NCBI RefSeq assembly: GCF_014349105.1
Contig: NZ_JACSJI010000001.1
Location: 62,001-126,000 of the forward strand
Direction of reading: 5' to 3'
Length of the DNA stretch: 64,000 nt
From: Caulobacter sp. 17J80-11
GTDB taxonomy: Bacteria; Pseudomonadota; Alphaproteobacteria; Caulobacterales; Caulobacteraceae
The notes below the pieces were generated by a model that saw nothing but the letters and a program-made list of their open reading frames with translations, was not told the origin of the DNA and searched no databases. Shown piece after piece: positions 18,611 through 26,345 of the stretch. Both the position numbers and the translations under genes were made by a program. Numbering within the stretch: the stretch's first letter is position 1; each line of letters begins with the position of its first letter.

Positions 18611-19216
18611 ATGAAGGCGTCCGCCCTGATCGTGCTGGGCGTGCTCGCGGCGGCTTCCTGCGCCGCCCCGCCGCCCCCGTCCCCCATCCCCCGATCCGCC
18701 CCCCCGTCCGCCCGCGCCCAGCCGCCGCCGGCCGCTGAGCCGGGCTCGCGCAGCTGGTGGGAGTGCGTCCCCTATGCGCGCCAGAAGTCCGGCATCCAAC
18801 TGCGCGGTGAAGCCTGGACCTGGTGGTCCCAGGCGAAGGCGAAGTATCAACGCGGCCCCGAGCCCAGGTCGGGGGCGGTCCTGGTCTTCCAGCCGTTCAA
18901 GGGCGCTCGCCTCGGCCACGTGGCGGTGGTCACCCAGGTGCTGACCGACCGCATCGTCCTGGTCAGCCACGCCAACTGGGGCGGCAGCCGCGGCAAGATC
19001 GAGGAGGGCGTGACGATGGTGGACGTCTCGCCGGCCGGCGATTGGAGCCGGGTGAAGGTCTGGTACAAGCCGGCCGGGAACCTGGGCGGGAGCGTTTACC
19101 CCACCTACGGCTTCATCTATCCAACTCCCGTCCGCAGCGTCGAGACCGGGGTTCCGCATGTTGAAGGTGGTTCGAGCGGGCGTGGCGGAGCCCGTCCTGG
19201 TGGATCCGACGGTTGA
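18611..19216 (+). CDS. CHAP-domain lipoprotein (second of tandem pair)
   Basis: A 201-residue lipoprotein version of the preceding protein: lipobox AASC with lipidated Cys17, a Pro-rich linker (about residues 18-45), then the CHAP domain with Cys in WWECVPYAR, His in LGHVAVVTQV and LVSHANWGGSRGKIEE. It lacks the basic Ala/Lys tail of its paralogue. The last 19 codons overlap the corA reading frame in a different frame by 59 bases, so its C terminus past YGFIYP may be non-functional read-on. Likely periplasmic peptidoglycan hydrolase anchored to the outer membrane. Confidence 0.83.
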   Translation: MKASALIVLGVLAAASCAAPPPPSPIPRSAPPSARAQPPPAAEPGSRSWWECVPYARQKSGIQLRGEAWTWWSQAKAKYQRGPEPRSGAVLVFQPFKGARLGHVAVVTQVLTDRIVLVSHANWGGSRGKIEEGVTMVDVSPAGDWSRVKVWYKPAGNLGGSVYPTYGFIYPTPVRSVETGVPHVEGGSSGRGGARPGGSDG

Positions 19217-20120
19217 AGGCTGGAGCCTGCCCGCCGACGCGGTCTGGCTGGATCTCTTCGCCCCGACCGCCGAGGAAGACGTCGCGCTCGAACGGGCGCT
19301 GGGCGTGCCCCTGCCGACCCGCGAGGACATGGCCGAGATCGAGGCCTCGAGCCGCGCCTATCTGGACGAGGGCGCGACCTACATGACCGCAACCGTGCTC
19401 TACAACGTCGACGCGGAAGTGCCGGCCTCGGGCCCGATCACCTTCGTCCTGACGGGCGGGCGGCTGGTGACCATTCGATATTTCGAGCCGCGCTCGTTCA
19501 AGACCTTCGTCGCCAACCTCGAGCGGCAGGCCGAACCCTGCAAGTCGGGCGTGGACACCTTCGTCGGCCTGTTCGAGGCCATCGTCGACCGCACCGCCGA
19601 CAATCTGGAGCGCACCTCGGCCGAGGTGGAGGACATCTCGCGCACCGTGTTCGGGCGTCGGCGGCCGACCAGCTTCGAGCAGATCCTGACCCGGCTGGGG
19701 CGCAACCAGAACGCCAACGCCAAGGTGCACGACAGCCTGGCGACGCTCTCCCGCATGGCCAGCTTCGCGGCCCTGTCCGCCGACGTCGAGAAGAGCGTCG
19801 AGGCCCGCCACCGCCTGAGGACGGCCGCCCGGGACGTGCAGTCGCTGATCGAGCACTCGGCCTATCTGGCCGGCAACATCACCTTCCTGCTCGACGCCGC
19901 GCTGGGCATGATCAACATCGAGCAGAACGCCATCATCAAGATCTTCTCGGTGGCGGCGGTGGCCTTCCTGCCCCCGACCCTGATCGCCTCGATCTACGGC
20001 ATGAACTTCGAGCACATGCCCGAGCTGCACTCGGCTGCGGCCTATCCGACGGTGCTCGTCCTGATGGTCGTGTCGGCGGTGGCGCCGCTGTGGTGGTTCC
20101 ACCGCAAAGGTTGGCTCTGA
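19158..20120 (+). CDS. corA: Magnesium/cobalt transporter CorA
   Basis: A 320-residue divalent-cation channel. The C-terminal pair of transmembrane helices contains the signature GMNF (SIYGMNFEHMPEL) at the pore entrance, preceded by the long cytoplasmic helix with LDAALGMINIEQNAIIKIFS, and the N-terminal cytoplasmic domain (WLDLFAPTAEEDVALERALG). Its ATG at 19158 lies 59 bases inside the end of the preceding CHAP gene, so translation of the two may be coupled. Length matches the CorA family. Confidence 0.95.
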   Translation: MLKVVRAGVAEPVLVDPTVEGWSLPADAVWLDLFAPTAEEDVALERALGVPLPTREDMAEIEASSRAYLDEGATYMTATVLYNVDAEVPASGPITFVLTGGRLVTIRYFEPRSFKTFVANLERQAEPCKSGVDTFVGLFEAIVDRTADNLERTSAEVEDISRTVFGRRRPTSFEQILTRLGRNQNANAKVHDSLATLSRMASFAALSADVEKSVEARHRLRTAARDVQSLIEHSAYLAGNITFLLDAALGMINIEQNAIIKIFSVAAVAFLPPTLIASIYGMNFEHMPELHSAAAYPTVLVLMVVSAVAPLWWFHRKGWL

Positions 20121-20180
20121 AGCGATTTACCCGGCCGGCGAAGCGGCCCACAGTCCGCGCGCTTTTCGGTGGAGGTCGGC

Positions 20181-21101
20181 GTGAGCGGGGCGATCGAGGT
20201 CTGGCGCGGCGGAGTCGACGCCTGGGAATGCGACGAGATGGGGCACCTGAACGTGCGCTTCTATCTCGCCCGCGCCTACGAAGGCCTGGCCGGCCTGGCC
20301 GCGGCGCTGGGCATGCCCGACGCCTTCTCGCCCCACGCCGAAGCCACCCTGCTGATCCGCGAGCACCACGTGCGCTTCCTGCGCGAGGCCCAGGTCGGCG
20401 CGCCCCTGCACATGACCGCGGGCGTGCTGGAGCTGGGCGAGAGCGATCTCGTCGCCGTCCAGATCCTCACCCACAGCCTGACCGGCCAGCCCTGCGCCGC
20501 GATCACCACGCGCGCGATCCACGTCACCGCCGCCGAGGGGCGCGCCTTCCCCTGGTCGGGGCGGGTGCGCGCCGCGGCCGAGGCCCTGCGCGTGGCGCGT
20601 CCGGCCGAGGCCGAGCCCCGCGGCGTGGGGCCTGCGCCGGCGGCCCTGAGCGCCTCATGGGCCGAGGCCGACCGCCTGGGCCTGCCGGTCGTGGCGCGCG
20701 GCCTGGTCCGGCCCGGCGATTGCGACGTGTTCGGCCGCGCCCGCCCGGAGGCGCTCATGGGGCGCGTGTCGGACGCCGCCTGGCACCTGCTGTCGGGCGT
20801 GTTCGACGCCTCGGCCGCGGACGCCGGCCCCAGCGGTGGAGCGATGCTGGAGTGCCGCTTCGTGTTCGAGCGGCTGCCGCGGGCGGGCGATCAGGTCTGC
20901 GTGCGGGCCGGCCTGGCCGAGGTGGCCGAGAAGACCACGCGCCGGTTCGACTGGCTGCTGGATCCGGTCGGCGGGGAGCCCTGGGCGGTGATGGAGGCGG
21001 TCGCCGCCGGCCTCGACCTCAAGGCACGCAAGCTGGCCCCGTTCGGCCCGGCCGCGCGCGCCCAGATGGAATCCAGGCTCGTGCCGGGGATCGGCTGGTA
21101 A
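20181..21101 (+). CDS. Double-hotdog thioesterase-like protein
   Basis: A 306-residue protein made of two hotdog-like halves. The first half has VDAWECDEMGHLNVRFYLAR, the catalytic-Asp segment of 4-hydroxybenzoyl-CoA thioesterases, and the second half has GLVRPGDCDVFGRARPEAL, which looks like a diverged copy. It is therefore probably an acyl-CoA thioesterase acting as a monomeric double hotdog. I use GTG at 20181, which follows GGAGGTCGGC; the GTG at 20169 would place that binding site inside the gene. Substrate unknown. Confidence 0.8.
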   Translation: MSGAIEVWRGGVDAWECDEMGHLNVRFYLARAYEGLAGLAAALGMPDAFSPHAEATLLIREHHVRFLREAQVGAPLHMTAGVLELGESDLVAVQILTHSLTGQPCAAITTRAIHVTAAEGRAFPWSGRVRAAAEALRVARPAEAEPRGVGPAPAALSASWAEADRLGLPVVARGLVRPGDCDVFGRARPEALMGRVSDAAWHLLSGVFDASAADAGPSGGAMLECRFVFERLPRAGDQVCVRAGLAEVAEKTTRRFDWLLDPVGGEPWAVMEAVAAGLDLKARKLAPFGPAARAQMESRLVPGIGW

Positions 21102-22004
21102 TCAGACCGCGGCGTCGAGGACGGCGTCGCGGACCAGGTCGGCCCGTTCCATCGGGAAAAAGTGCGATCCCTCCACCGTCTCGACGGTGGCGTGCGGATG
21201 CTTGCGCCGGAAGGCTGCGGCGTCGCCGACATGGCAGGTGACGCTGTGCGGCGCGCGCAGGATGCGCACCGGCCGCTCCAGGGCGCCGAGCGCCTTCCAC
21301 GGGCGGTTGGCCTGGGAGACGAAGTTCGAGGTCTCCCATTCCGGCGAGCAGGCCAGCTCGACCCCGCCTTCGGCCCGCTCCACGAAACCGCCGGCGACGT
21401 AGTCGGCCAGCACCGTATCCGGCCAGGTCTTGAAGGCGCCGCGGCCCTTGTAGGCCTGGAAGGCGTCGGCGCGGCTGTCGAACACGGCGCGCCGGCGCGC
21501 TGCGGCCAGGGCGATCGGCGCGCGCGCCCGGCCCAGGGTCTGAGCGCCCGGCAGGTGCATCAGCGCGCTCTGCAGCGGCGACCAGATCACCGGATCGAAC
21601 ATCACCAGGTTCGACACGCGCTGGGGGCGTTTGGCCGCGGCCAGCAGGGCCACGGTTCCGCCCATGGAGTGGCCGGCCAGGGTCACCGGCGGGCCGCCCA
21701 GCACGTCCAGCAAGGCGCCGAGGTCGTCGCGGTAGTCGTCCCAGCTCCTTCGCCCGCGCGGCTCGGCCGGCAGGCGGGTCGCGCCGTGGCCGCGCAGGTC
21801 GGGGGCGACGATGCGCAGCGACGCCGACAGCGGCGCCAGGATGGAGCGGTAGGTCAGCGCGTTGAAGCCGTTGGCGTGGAGGAACACCACGTCGACCGCC
21901 CGGCCCGGATCGCCGAAATCCAGCACGGCCATCTCGCCGTCGCCCCACGGGCTGCGGATCGGAATCATCCGGCGCCGGGGTTCCTGAAATCGGGCGGCGT
22001 CCAT
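21102..22004 (-). CDS. Alpha/beta hydrolase
   Basis: A 300-residue alpha/beta-hydrolase with the oxyanion region FLHANGFNALTYRSIL, the nucleophile elbow AGHSMGGTVALLAA (Ser about residue 118) and the C-terminal catalytic His in VEGSHFFPMERADLV. A cap domain lies between about residues 150 and 225. The start at 22004 has GGAG six bases upstream; an internal ATG at 21968 lacks one. Generic esterase/lipase family; the stop abuts the convergent thioesterase gene with no spacer. Confidence 0.88.
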   Translation of the reverse strand: MDAARFQEPRRRMIPIRSPWGDGEMAVLDFGDPGRAVDVVFLHANGFNALTYRSILAPLSASLRIVAPDLRGHGATRLPAEPRGRRSWDDYRDDLGALLDVLGGPPVTLAGHSMGGTVALLAAAKRPQRVSNLVMFDPVIWSPLQSALMHLPGAQTLGRARAPIALAAARRRAVFDSRADAFQAYKGRGAFKTWPDTVLADYVAGGFVERAEGGVELACSPEWETSNFVSQANRPWKALGALERPVRILRAPHSVTCHVGDAAAFRRKHPHATVETVEGSHFFPMERADLVRDAVLDAAV

Positions 22005-22079
22005 GCCGTACTCCGAAATGCGCGTTGACTGTTAGCTAGGAAGCAGGAAACCGGCTTTCCAGCGCCAGAACCTTTGTTA

Positions 22080-22127
22080 GAGCGCGATGGTCGCTGAAAC
22101 CGGCGTCCACTTTCAGCTATCGCGCTC
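22080..22127 (-). repeat. Dispersed palindromic repeat, single-hairpin copy A
   Basis: GAGCGCGAT and ATCGCGCTC form the outer stem, with an inner TCGCTGAAA/TTTCAGC pairing. In reverse complement it matches the hairpin at 24715-24763 over almost its whole 48 bases. The second hairpin of the full element is absent here. It lies between two leftward genes, the zur gene and the hydrolase. Confidence 0.8.
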
Positions 22128-22137
22128 CGGGCGCAAG

Positions 22138-22623
22138 TCAGCTCGCGCGACAGGCGGCGCACAGGCCGTGCGCCTCCACCGTCAGGTTGGCCACCACGAA
22201 ACCGTCGCGCCCGGCCGAGGCGACCAGCACGTCCGCGCCGGCCGGCTCGATCTCGCGCGTGGCGCCGCAGCAGTCGCAGATCAGGAAGGCCGCGGCGTGG
22301 ATGTCCGCGCCCAGGCGGCAGGCGACGTAGGCGTTCAGGCTCTGGATTCGATGGGCGAAGCCCTGGCGCTCCAGGAACTCCAGCGCCCGGTAGACCGTCG
22401 GCGGCTTGGCTGCTTCGCCGTCCGGGCCGAAGGCGGCGATCAGGTCGTAAGCCTTCACCGGGCCTTCCGCCTCGAGCAGCAGCTCCAGCACGCGACGACG
22501 CGGCGCGGTCAGCCGCTGGCCGCCCGAATCGCAGCGCGACCCGGCCTGGTCGAGCGCCTGGGCCAGGGCCGCGCCGGTCAGGCCGACCCGGCCTGCGGCG
22601 ACGTGTTCACAGCGGTGGTCCAT
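22138..22623 (-). CDS. zur: Zinc uptake regulator Zur (Fur family)
   Basis: A 161-residue Fur-family repressor. Winged helix at about residues 35-95 (LTAPRRRVLELLLEAEGPV, PPTVYRALEFLERQGFAHRI), then the dimerisation domain with structural zinc cysteines CDCCG and CAAC in the last 45 residues and regulatory His residues in GADIHAAAF. It is divergent from a TonB receptor whose promoter contains a near-perfect Zur box, so Zur rather than Fur is the best assignment. Zinc-bound Zur represses uptake genes. Confidence 0.9.
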   Translation of the reverse strand: MDHRCEHVAAGRVGLTGAALAQALDQAGSRCDSGGQRLTAPRRRVLELLLEAEGPVKAYDLIAAFGPDGEAAKPPTVYRALEFLERQGFAHRIQSLNAYVACRLGADIHAAAFLICDCCGATREIEPAGADVLVASAGRDGFVVANLTVEAHGLCAACRAS

Positions 22624-22677
22624 GAATCTTGGCTACCTGTGCGCCGCGCGCCCTGCAACAGACTTGACCGGATGTAA

Positions 22678-22692
22678 TGTTATTTCATAACA
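22678..22692. promoter_or_regulatory. Zur box
   Basis: TGTTAT-TTC-ATAACA is a perfect 6-bp inverted repeat with 3-base spacer, matching the alphaproteobacterial Zur-box pattern (TGTTAT, AT-rich centre, ATAACA). It lies 54 bases upstream of the zur start and 28 bases upstream of the TonB-receptor start, so it can control either or both. Confidence 0.85.
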
Positions 22693-22720
22693 CTTCCAGC
22701 TTCGCAGGAAGGAACGTTTG

Positions 22721-24706
22721 ATGCGCAGCTGTCGGATCGCCCTGTTCGGGGTCGCCGTCACCGCTTTGAGCGCCGGCGTCACCGTGGCTCCCGCGTTCGC
22801 GCAGGACCAGTCGGACAATGTCGAAGAGGTGGTGGTCACCGCCTCGCGCATCGGCGTCGCCGAGCAGGCGATGACCGCCAACGTCGACGTCTTGGACGAG
22901 AAGGACCTGGCGGTCGCGCCGTCGGTCGGCCTGGGCGACCTGGTCGCCGGCATGCCGGGGGTGCGCTCCACGGCCTTCGCCCCGGGCGCCAGCCGGCCGG
23001 TGATCCGCGGCCTGTCGGGCCCGCGCGTGCAGGTGCTGACCAACGGCCTGGGCCAGATCGACGCCAGCTCCGTCTCCCCGGACCACCAGGTCGCGAGCGA
23101 TCCCTCCGGGGCCAAGCGGGTGGAGGTCGTGCGCGGCCCCTCGACCCTGGCCTACGGCGGCTCGGCCATCGGCGGCGTGGTCAACATCATCGACGACCGC
23201 GTGCCCAGCGAGCCGGCCAAGGGCCTGGCCGACGGGCGCCTGGCGACCCAGGTCTCCAGCGTCGACAACGGCCGCAGCGTCGGCGGCGCGGTCAAGGTGG
23301 GCGAGGGCCCGTGGGTGGTCGGCGCCGAGGCCATGCACCGCGAGACCGACGACTACAACATCCCCGGCCCGGCCATCTCGCAGCAGCTGGCCAACGAGCT
23401 GGGCGTGCCGCGGGTCGGCCCGTCGATCGTGCTGAACAGCCGCTCGCGCGTGAGCGAGTACGGCGCCGGCGCGTCCTACATTACCGGTCTGGGCTATGTC
23501 GGCGCGGCGGTGACGCAGACGAACAGCCGCTACGGAACGGTCGCCGAGGAAGACGTCAAGATCGACCTCAAGCAGACCCGCTACGACGCCCAGGGCGAGC
23601 TGGACGTCGGCTTCGGCCCGTTCGAGAAGTTCACCGGCGCGGCCGGCTACGCCGACTATCAGCACACCGAGCTGGAGGACGGCGAGGTCGGCACCGAGTT
23701 CCTGTCCACGGGTTGGGAGGCGCGCGCCGAAGCCGTCCAGAAGGCCCGCGGCGGCTGGAACGGCGCGGTCGGCCTGCAGGCCCTGCACCGCGACTTCGAC
23801 GCCATCGGCGAGGAGGCCTTCGTCCCGGCCACCGTCATCGACGAGGCCGGCATCTACACCGTCCAGCGGCTCGACCATCAGGCCTGGGGCTTCGAGGCGG
23901 GCGTGCGCCTGGACCGCCGCGAGCTGGACAGCATCGTCGCCGACCGGGAGTTCACCAACTTCTCGGCCTCGGGCGGGGTGTTCTTCCGGCCCGCGACGGG
24001 GCTCTATCTCGGGCTGACCCTCGCGCGCAACGAACGCGCCCCGACCGAGGTCGAGCTGTTCGCCAACGGCCCGCACGTCGCGACCGCCTCCTTCGAAGTC
24101 GGCGACCCGACCTTCGACACCGAGATCGCCAATTCGGTCGAGGCGGCGGTCCACTACGTCTCGGACCGTTTCGACGCCGACCTGCACCTGTTCGGCGCGC
24201 GCTACGACGGCTTCATCGACGCCGTGCCGACCGGAGTGGTGGACGCCGACACCGGCCTGCAGATCTTCCAGTACCAGCAGCTCGGCGCCGACTTCTACGG
24301 GCTGGAAACCGACATGACCTGGCGGGTCTGGACCGACGGCGAGCGGACCGTGTCGCTGACAGGCGCCGGCGACTACGTGCACGGCGAGACCGACGTCGGC
24401 CCGCCGGCCCGCATTCCGCCGTGGTCGGCGACGGTCGGCGTGAAGTACGAGACGGATCGCTGGCAGACGGCGCTGGAGGTCCACCACGCCGGCGAGCAGG
24501 ACCGGGTCGCCCAGTTCGAGCTGCCGACCGACGCCTACACCATGGTCAACCTGTCCGGGTCGGTGAACCTGTCGGATTCGGTCGTGCTGTTCGGGGAGGT
24601 GCACAACCTCAACGACGAGGAGGCGCGCGAGGCGGCTTCGTTCCTGAAGGACATCGCGCCCCTGCCGGGCCGCAACTTGCGCGTCGGGCTGAGCTACCGG
24701 TTCTGA
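22721..24706 (+). CDS. TonB-dependent outer-membrane receptor, probable zinc receptor
   Basis: A 661-residue outer-membrane transporter: signal peptide to about residue 28 (AFA/Q), TonB box near EEVVVTASR (about 35-43), plug domain to about 165 (VIRGLSGPRVQVLTNGLGQI, VEVVRGPSTLAYGGSAIGGV), then a 22-strand barrel ending with aromatic FXXSYRF-type terminus RVGLSYRF. The overall layout resembles ZnuD zinc receptors, and it sits behind a Zur box and divergent from zur, which is the main argument for zinc. I see no obvious His-rich loop. Start at ATG 22721 after AGGAAGGA. Confidence 0.88.
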   Translation: MRSCRIALFGVAVTALSAGVTVAPAFAQDQSDNVEEVVVTASRIGVAEQAMTANVDVLDEKDLAVAPSVGLGDLVAGMPGVRSTAFAPGASRPVIRGLSGPRVQVLTNGLGQIDASSVSPDHQVASDPSGAKRVEVVRGPSTLAYGGSAIGGVVNIIDDRVPSEPAKGLADGRLATQVSSVDNGRSVGGAVKVGEGPWVVGAEAMHRETDDYNIPGPAISQQLANELGVPRVGPSIVLNSRSRVSEYGAGASYITGLGYVGAAVTQTNSRYGTVAEEDVKIDLKQTRYDAQGELDVGFGPFEKFTGAAGYADYQHTELEDGEVGTEFLSTGWEARAEAVQKARGGWNGAVGLQALHRDFDAIGEEAFVPATVIDEAGIYTVQRLDHQAWGFEAGVRLDRRELDSIVADREFTNFSASGGVFFRPATGLYLGLTLARNERAPTEVELFANGPHVATASFEVGDPTFDTEIANSVEAAVHYVSDRFDADLHLFGARYDGFIDAVPTGVVDADTGLQIFQYQQLGADFYGLETDMTWRVWTDGERTVSLTGAGDYVHGETDVGPPARIPPWSATVGVKYETDRWQTALEVHHAGEQDRVAQFELPTDAYTMVNLSGSVNLSDSVVLFGEVHNLNDEEAREAASFLKDIAPLPGRNLRVGLSYRF

Positions 24707-24714
24707 TCGACCTG

Positions 24715-24828
24715 GAGCGCGATAGCTGAAAGTGGACGCCGGTCTCAGCGACCCATCGCGCTCTAATCCAAAGAGTCAGAGCCTTCTGATCCGTTTCGAA
24801 TGGTCCCCATTCGAAACGGGAAGGCTCT
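24715..24828 (+). repeat. Dispersed palindromic repeat, full two-hairpin copy B
   Basis: Hairpin 1 (24715-24763) has outer stem GAGCGCGAT/ATCGCGCTC and inner GCTGA/TCAGC. Hairpin 2 (24778-24828) has AGAGCCTT/AAGGCTCT outside and a perfect 13-bp stem CCGTTTCGAATGG/CCATTCGAAACGG with a 3-base loop. It starts 9 bases after the TonB-receptor stop, so hairpin 2 may also end that transcript. Confidence 0.88.
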
Positions 24829-24918
24829 AGGGTCGCTCGCGGCGCGACCTTCGTTGCCGCCGGCCGATCCTTCCGCTACGAAGTCCGACCTTACGCCATT
24901 CTTCGAACACAAAGTCCC

Positions 24919-25701
24919 ATGGAACAGACCCAGGCCGCCGGCGCGCTCACCGGCAACGTGCTCTTCTACGGCCAGCCCGAGCCGCTGAATCCCGAGCTGC
25001 ACGGCGCGCTCGGCGTCAACCGGACGGCCAAGCCGTACGGCTTCGTCACCCAGACGCACGTGGTGCCGCTGACCGTCACGGAGTTCGCGCCGGCCTCGCT
25101 GTCCTACCCGATCGTGTTCGTGGGCGACGCGAAGTCGCCGATCGCGGTCATGGGCCTGCGCCAGGGCGAGAACCTGTTCGTCACCGCCGACGGCGAGTTC
25201 CGCATGGACGCCTACATCCCGGCCTTCGTGCGCCGCTATCCGTTCGTGTTCGCCAACGACGACCAGCAGCAGCGCATGATCCTGTGCGTGGACCGCAACG
25301 CGCCGTTCGTGTCCGACAAGCCGGACGTGCCGTTCTTCGAGAATGGCGAGCCGTCGGCCTACACCAAGAACGCCATGCAGTTCTGCACGGACTTCGAGAC
25401 CGAGCGTCAGCGCACGGAAAGCTTCGTGAAGCTGCTGTCGGACCTCGACCTGTTCGACGTCCGCGAGGCGGTGTTCACCCCGCAGAACCCGGACGGCACC
25501 CCGGGCCAGCCGCAAAAGATCGCCGAGTACTTCGCCGTCTCGGAAGACAAGCTGAAGGCTCTGCCGATCGAGAAGCTGGCCGAGCTGCGCGACAACGGCG
25601 CCCTGGGCCAGATCTACGCCCACCTGGTGTCGCTGCTGGGCTGGGACAAGCTGATCGCCCTGGCCGTCAGCCGCGCCGCGCCGACCGCCGCCAACGCCTA
25701 A
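24919..25701 (+). CDS. SapC family protein
   Basis: A 260-residue protein of the SapC family, whose function is unsettled despite the name. Conserved stretches: PVRR-like IPAFVRRYPFVFAN, the core ILCVDRNAPFVSD, TDFETERQRTESFVKLL and the C-terminal segment GALGQIYAHLVSLLGWDKLI. There is no signal peptide or transmembrane segment. Members are often found near surface-layer or TonB receptor genes in Caulobacteraceae, and here it follows a TonB receptor, but a repeat element lies between so co-transcription is doubtful. A strong terminator follows it. Confidence 0.85.
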   Translation: MEQTQAAGALTGNVLFYGQPEPLNPELHGALGVNRTAKPYGFVTQTHVVPLTVTEFAPASLSYPIVFVGDAKSPIAVMGLRQGENLFVTADGEFRMDAYIPAFVRRYPFVFANDDQQQRMILCVDRNAPFVSDKPDVPFFENGEPSAYTKNAMQFCTDFETERQRTESFVKLLSDLDLFDVREAVFTPQNPDGTPGQPQKIAEYFAVSEDKLKALPIEKLAELRDNGALGQIYAHLVSLLGWDKLIALAVSRAAPTAANA

Positions 25702-25727
25702 GTCCCGACTTCAGAGTTCGGACGCTG

Positions 25728-25757
25728 AAGGGCCTTCCCGTCGGGGAGGCCCTTTTT
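25728..25757 (+). terminator. Intrinsic terminator after the SapC gene
   Basis: AAGGGCCT ... AGGCCCTT forms an 8-bp stem with an additional internal TCCCG/CGGGG pairing, followed by TTTTT at 25753-25757. Classical rho-independent structure on the + strand. Confidence 0.9.
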
Positions 25758-25761
25758 GCAT

Positions 25762-26148
25762 CTAGCGCGCGAACACGGAGCGGGTCAGGCAGGAGAAGAC
25801 CAGCCGGCCCGCCTCGTCGACCAGGTCGTGCTGGGCGATGACCACCCCCTTGTTGTCCCCGACCTTGTCCTTGCCCAGCACGGTCATCCGCCCGCGGAGC
25901 AGTTCGCCGGCGGGCGGGTTGCGCGCCCAGCGCAGGGCGTCGACGGCCAGCCGCTTGTGCGGCCCCCAGGCCGGCGAGGCGTCGGCCTCCAGCTTGGTCC
26001 ACACCGCATAGATCATGGCGTCCGGGACGCCGCTTTCGACCTCCCAGCCGGGCACGAAGCGGCGTGCGAAGTCGGCCACCGCGGCCTCGTCGACCGCGAT
26101 GGCGCCCAGCGGCGCGACCTGGCCGATCGTCATTTCGTCGAAGTCCAC
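25762..26148 (-). CDS. Hypothetical protein, possible hotdog/dehydratase fold
   Basis: A 128-residue cytosolic protein: MDFDEMTIGQVAPLGAIAVD, then DALRWARNPPAGELLRGRMTV and VVIAQHDLVDEAGRLVFSC. The start resembling an R-specific hydratase (MaoC-like) and the pattern of strands with G.V...H suggest a hotdog fold, but the catalytic Asp/His of true MaoC proteins is not evident, so I leave the activity open. It lies between the SapC and DsbD genes on the opposite strand. Confidence 0.65.
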   Translation of the reverse strand: MDFDEMTIGQVAPLGAIAVDEAAVADFARRFVPGWEVESGVPDAMIYAVWTKLEADASPAWGPHKRLAVDALRWARNPPAGELLRGRMTVLGKDKVGDNKGVVIAQHDLVDEAGRLVFSCLTRSVFAR

Positions 26149-26345
26149 CGAGCGTTCCTCCAGGCGGCAGGCGCGGCATCTTGGCTCCTGCCGCGCCCGT
26201 GTCGAGCCCGGCCGCGAAAATCCCCGGCGTCGCGGGCCTGGCGGGGTTCAACGCTCCGAAAGGTCGCACGGCGCCGTGTCGTCTGTCCTTCCGCCCTGAA
26301 CCGCGCCATATAGCCGTCGAGCTATCGACGGTTTTGGGGCCTGAC

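Noticed and set aside
22685-24604. Long minus-strand frame opposite the TonB receptor
   Set aside because: Mirror of a real gene; low-complexity Val/Gly/His-rich translation with no fold.
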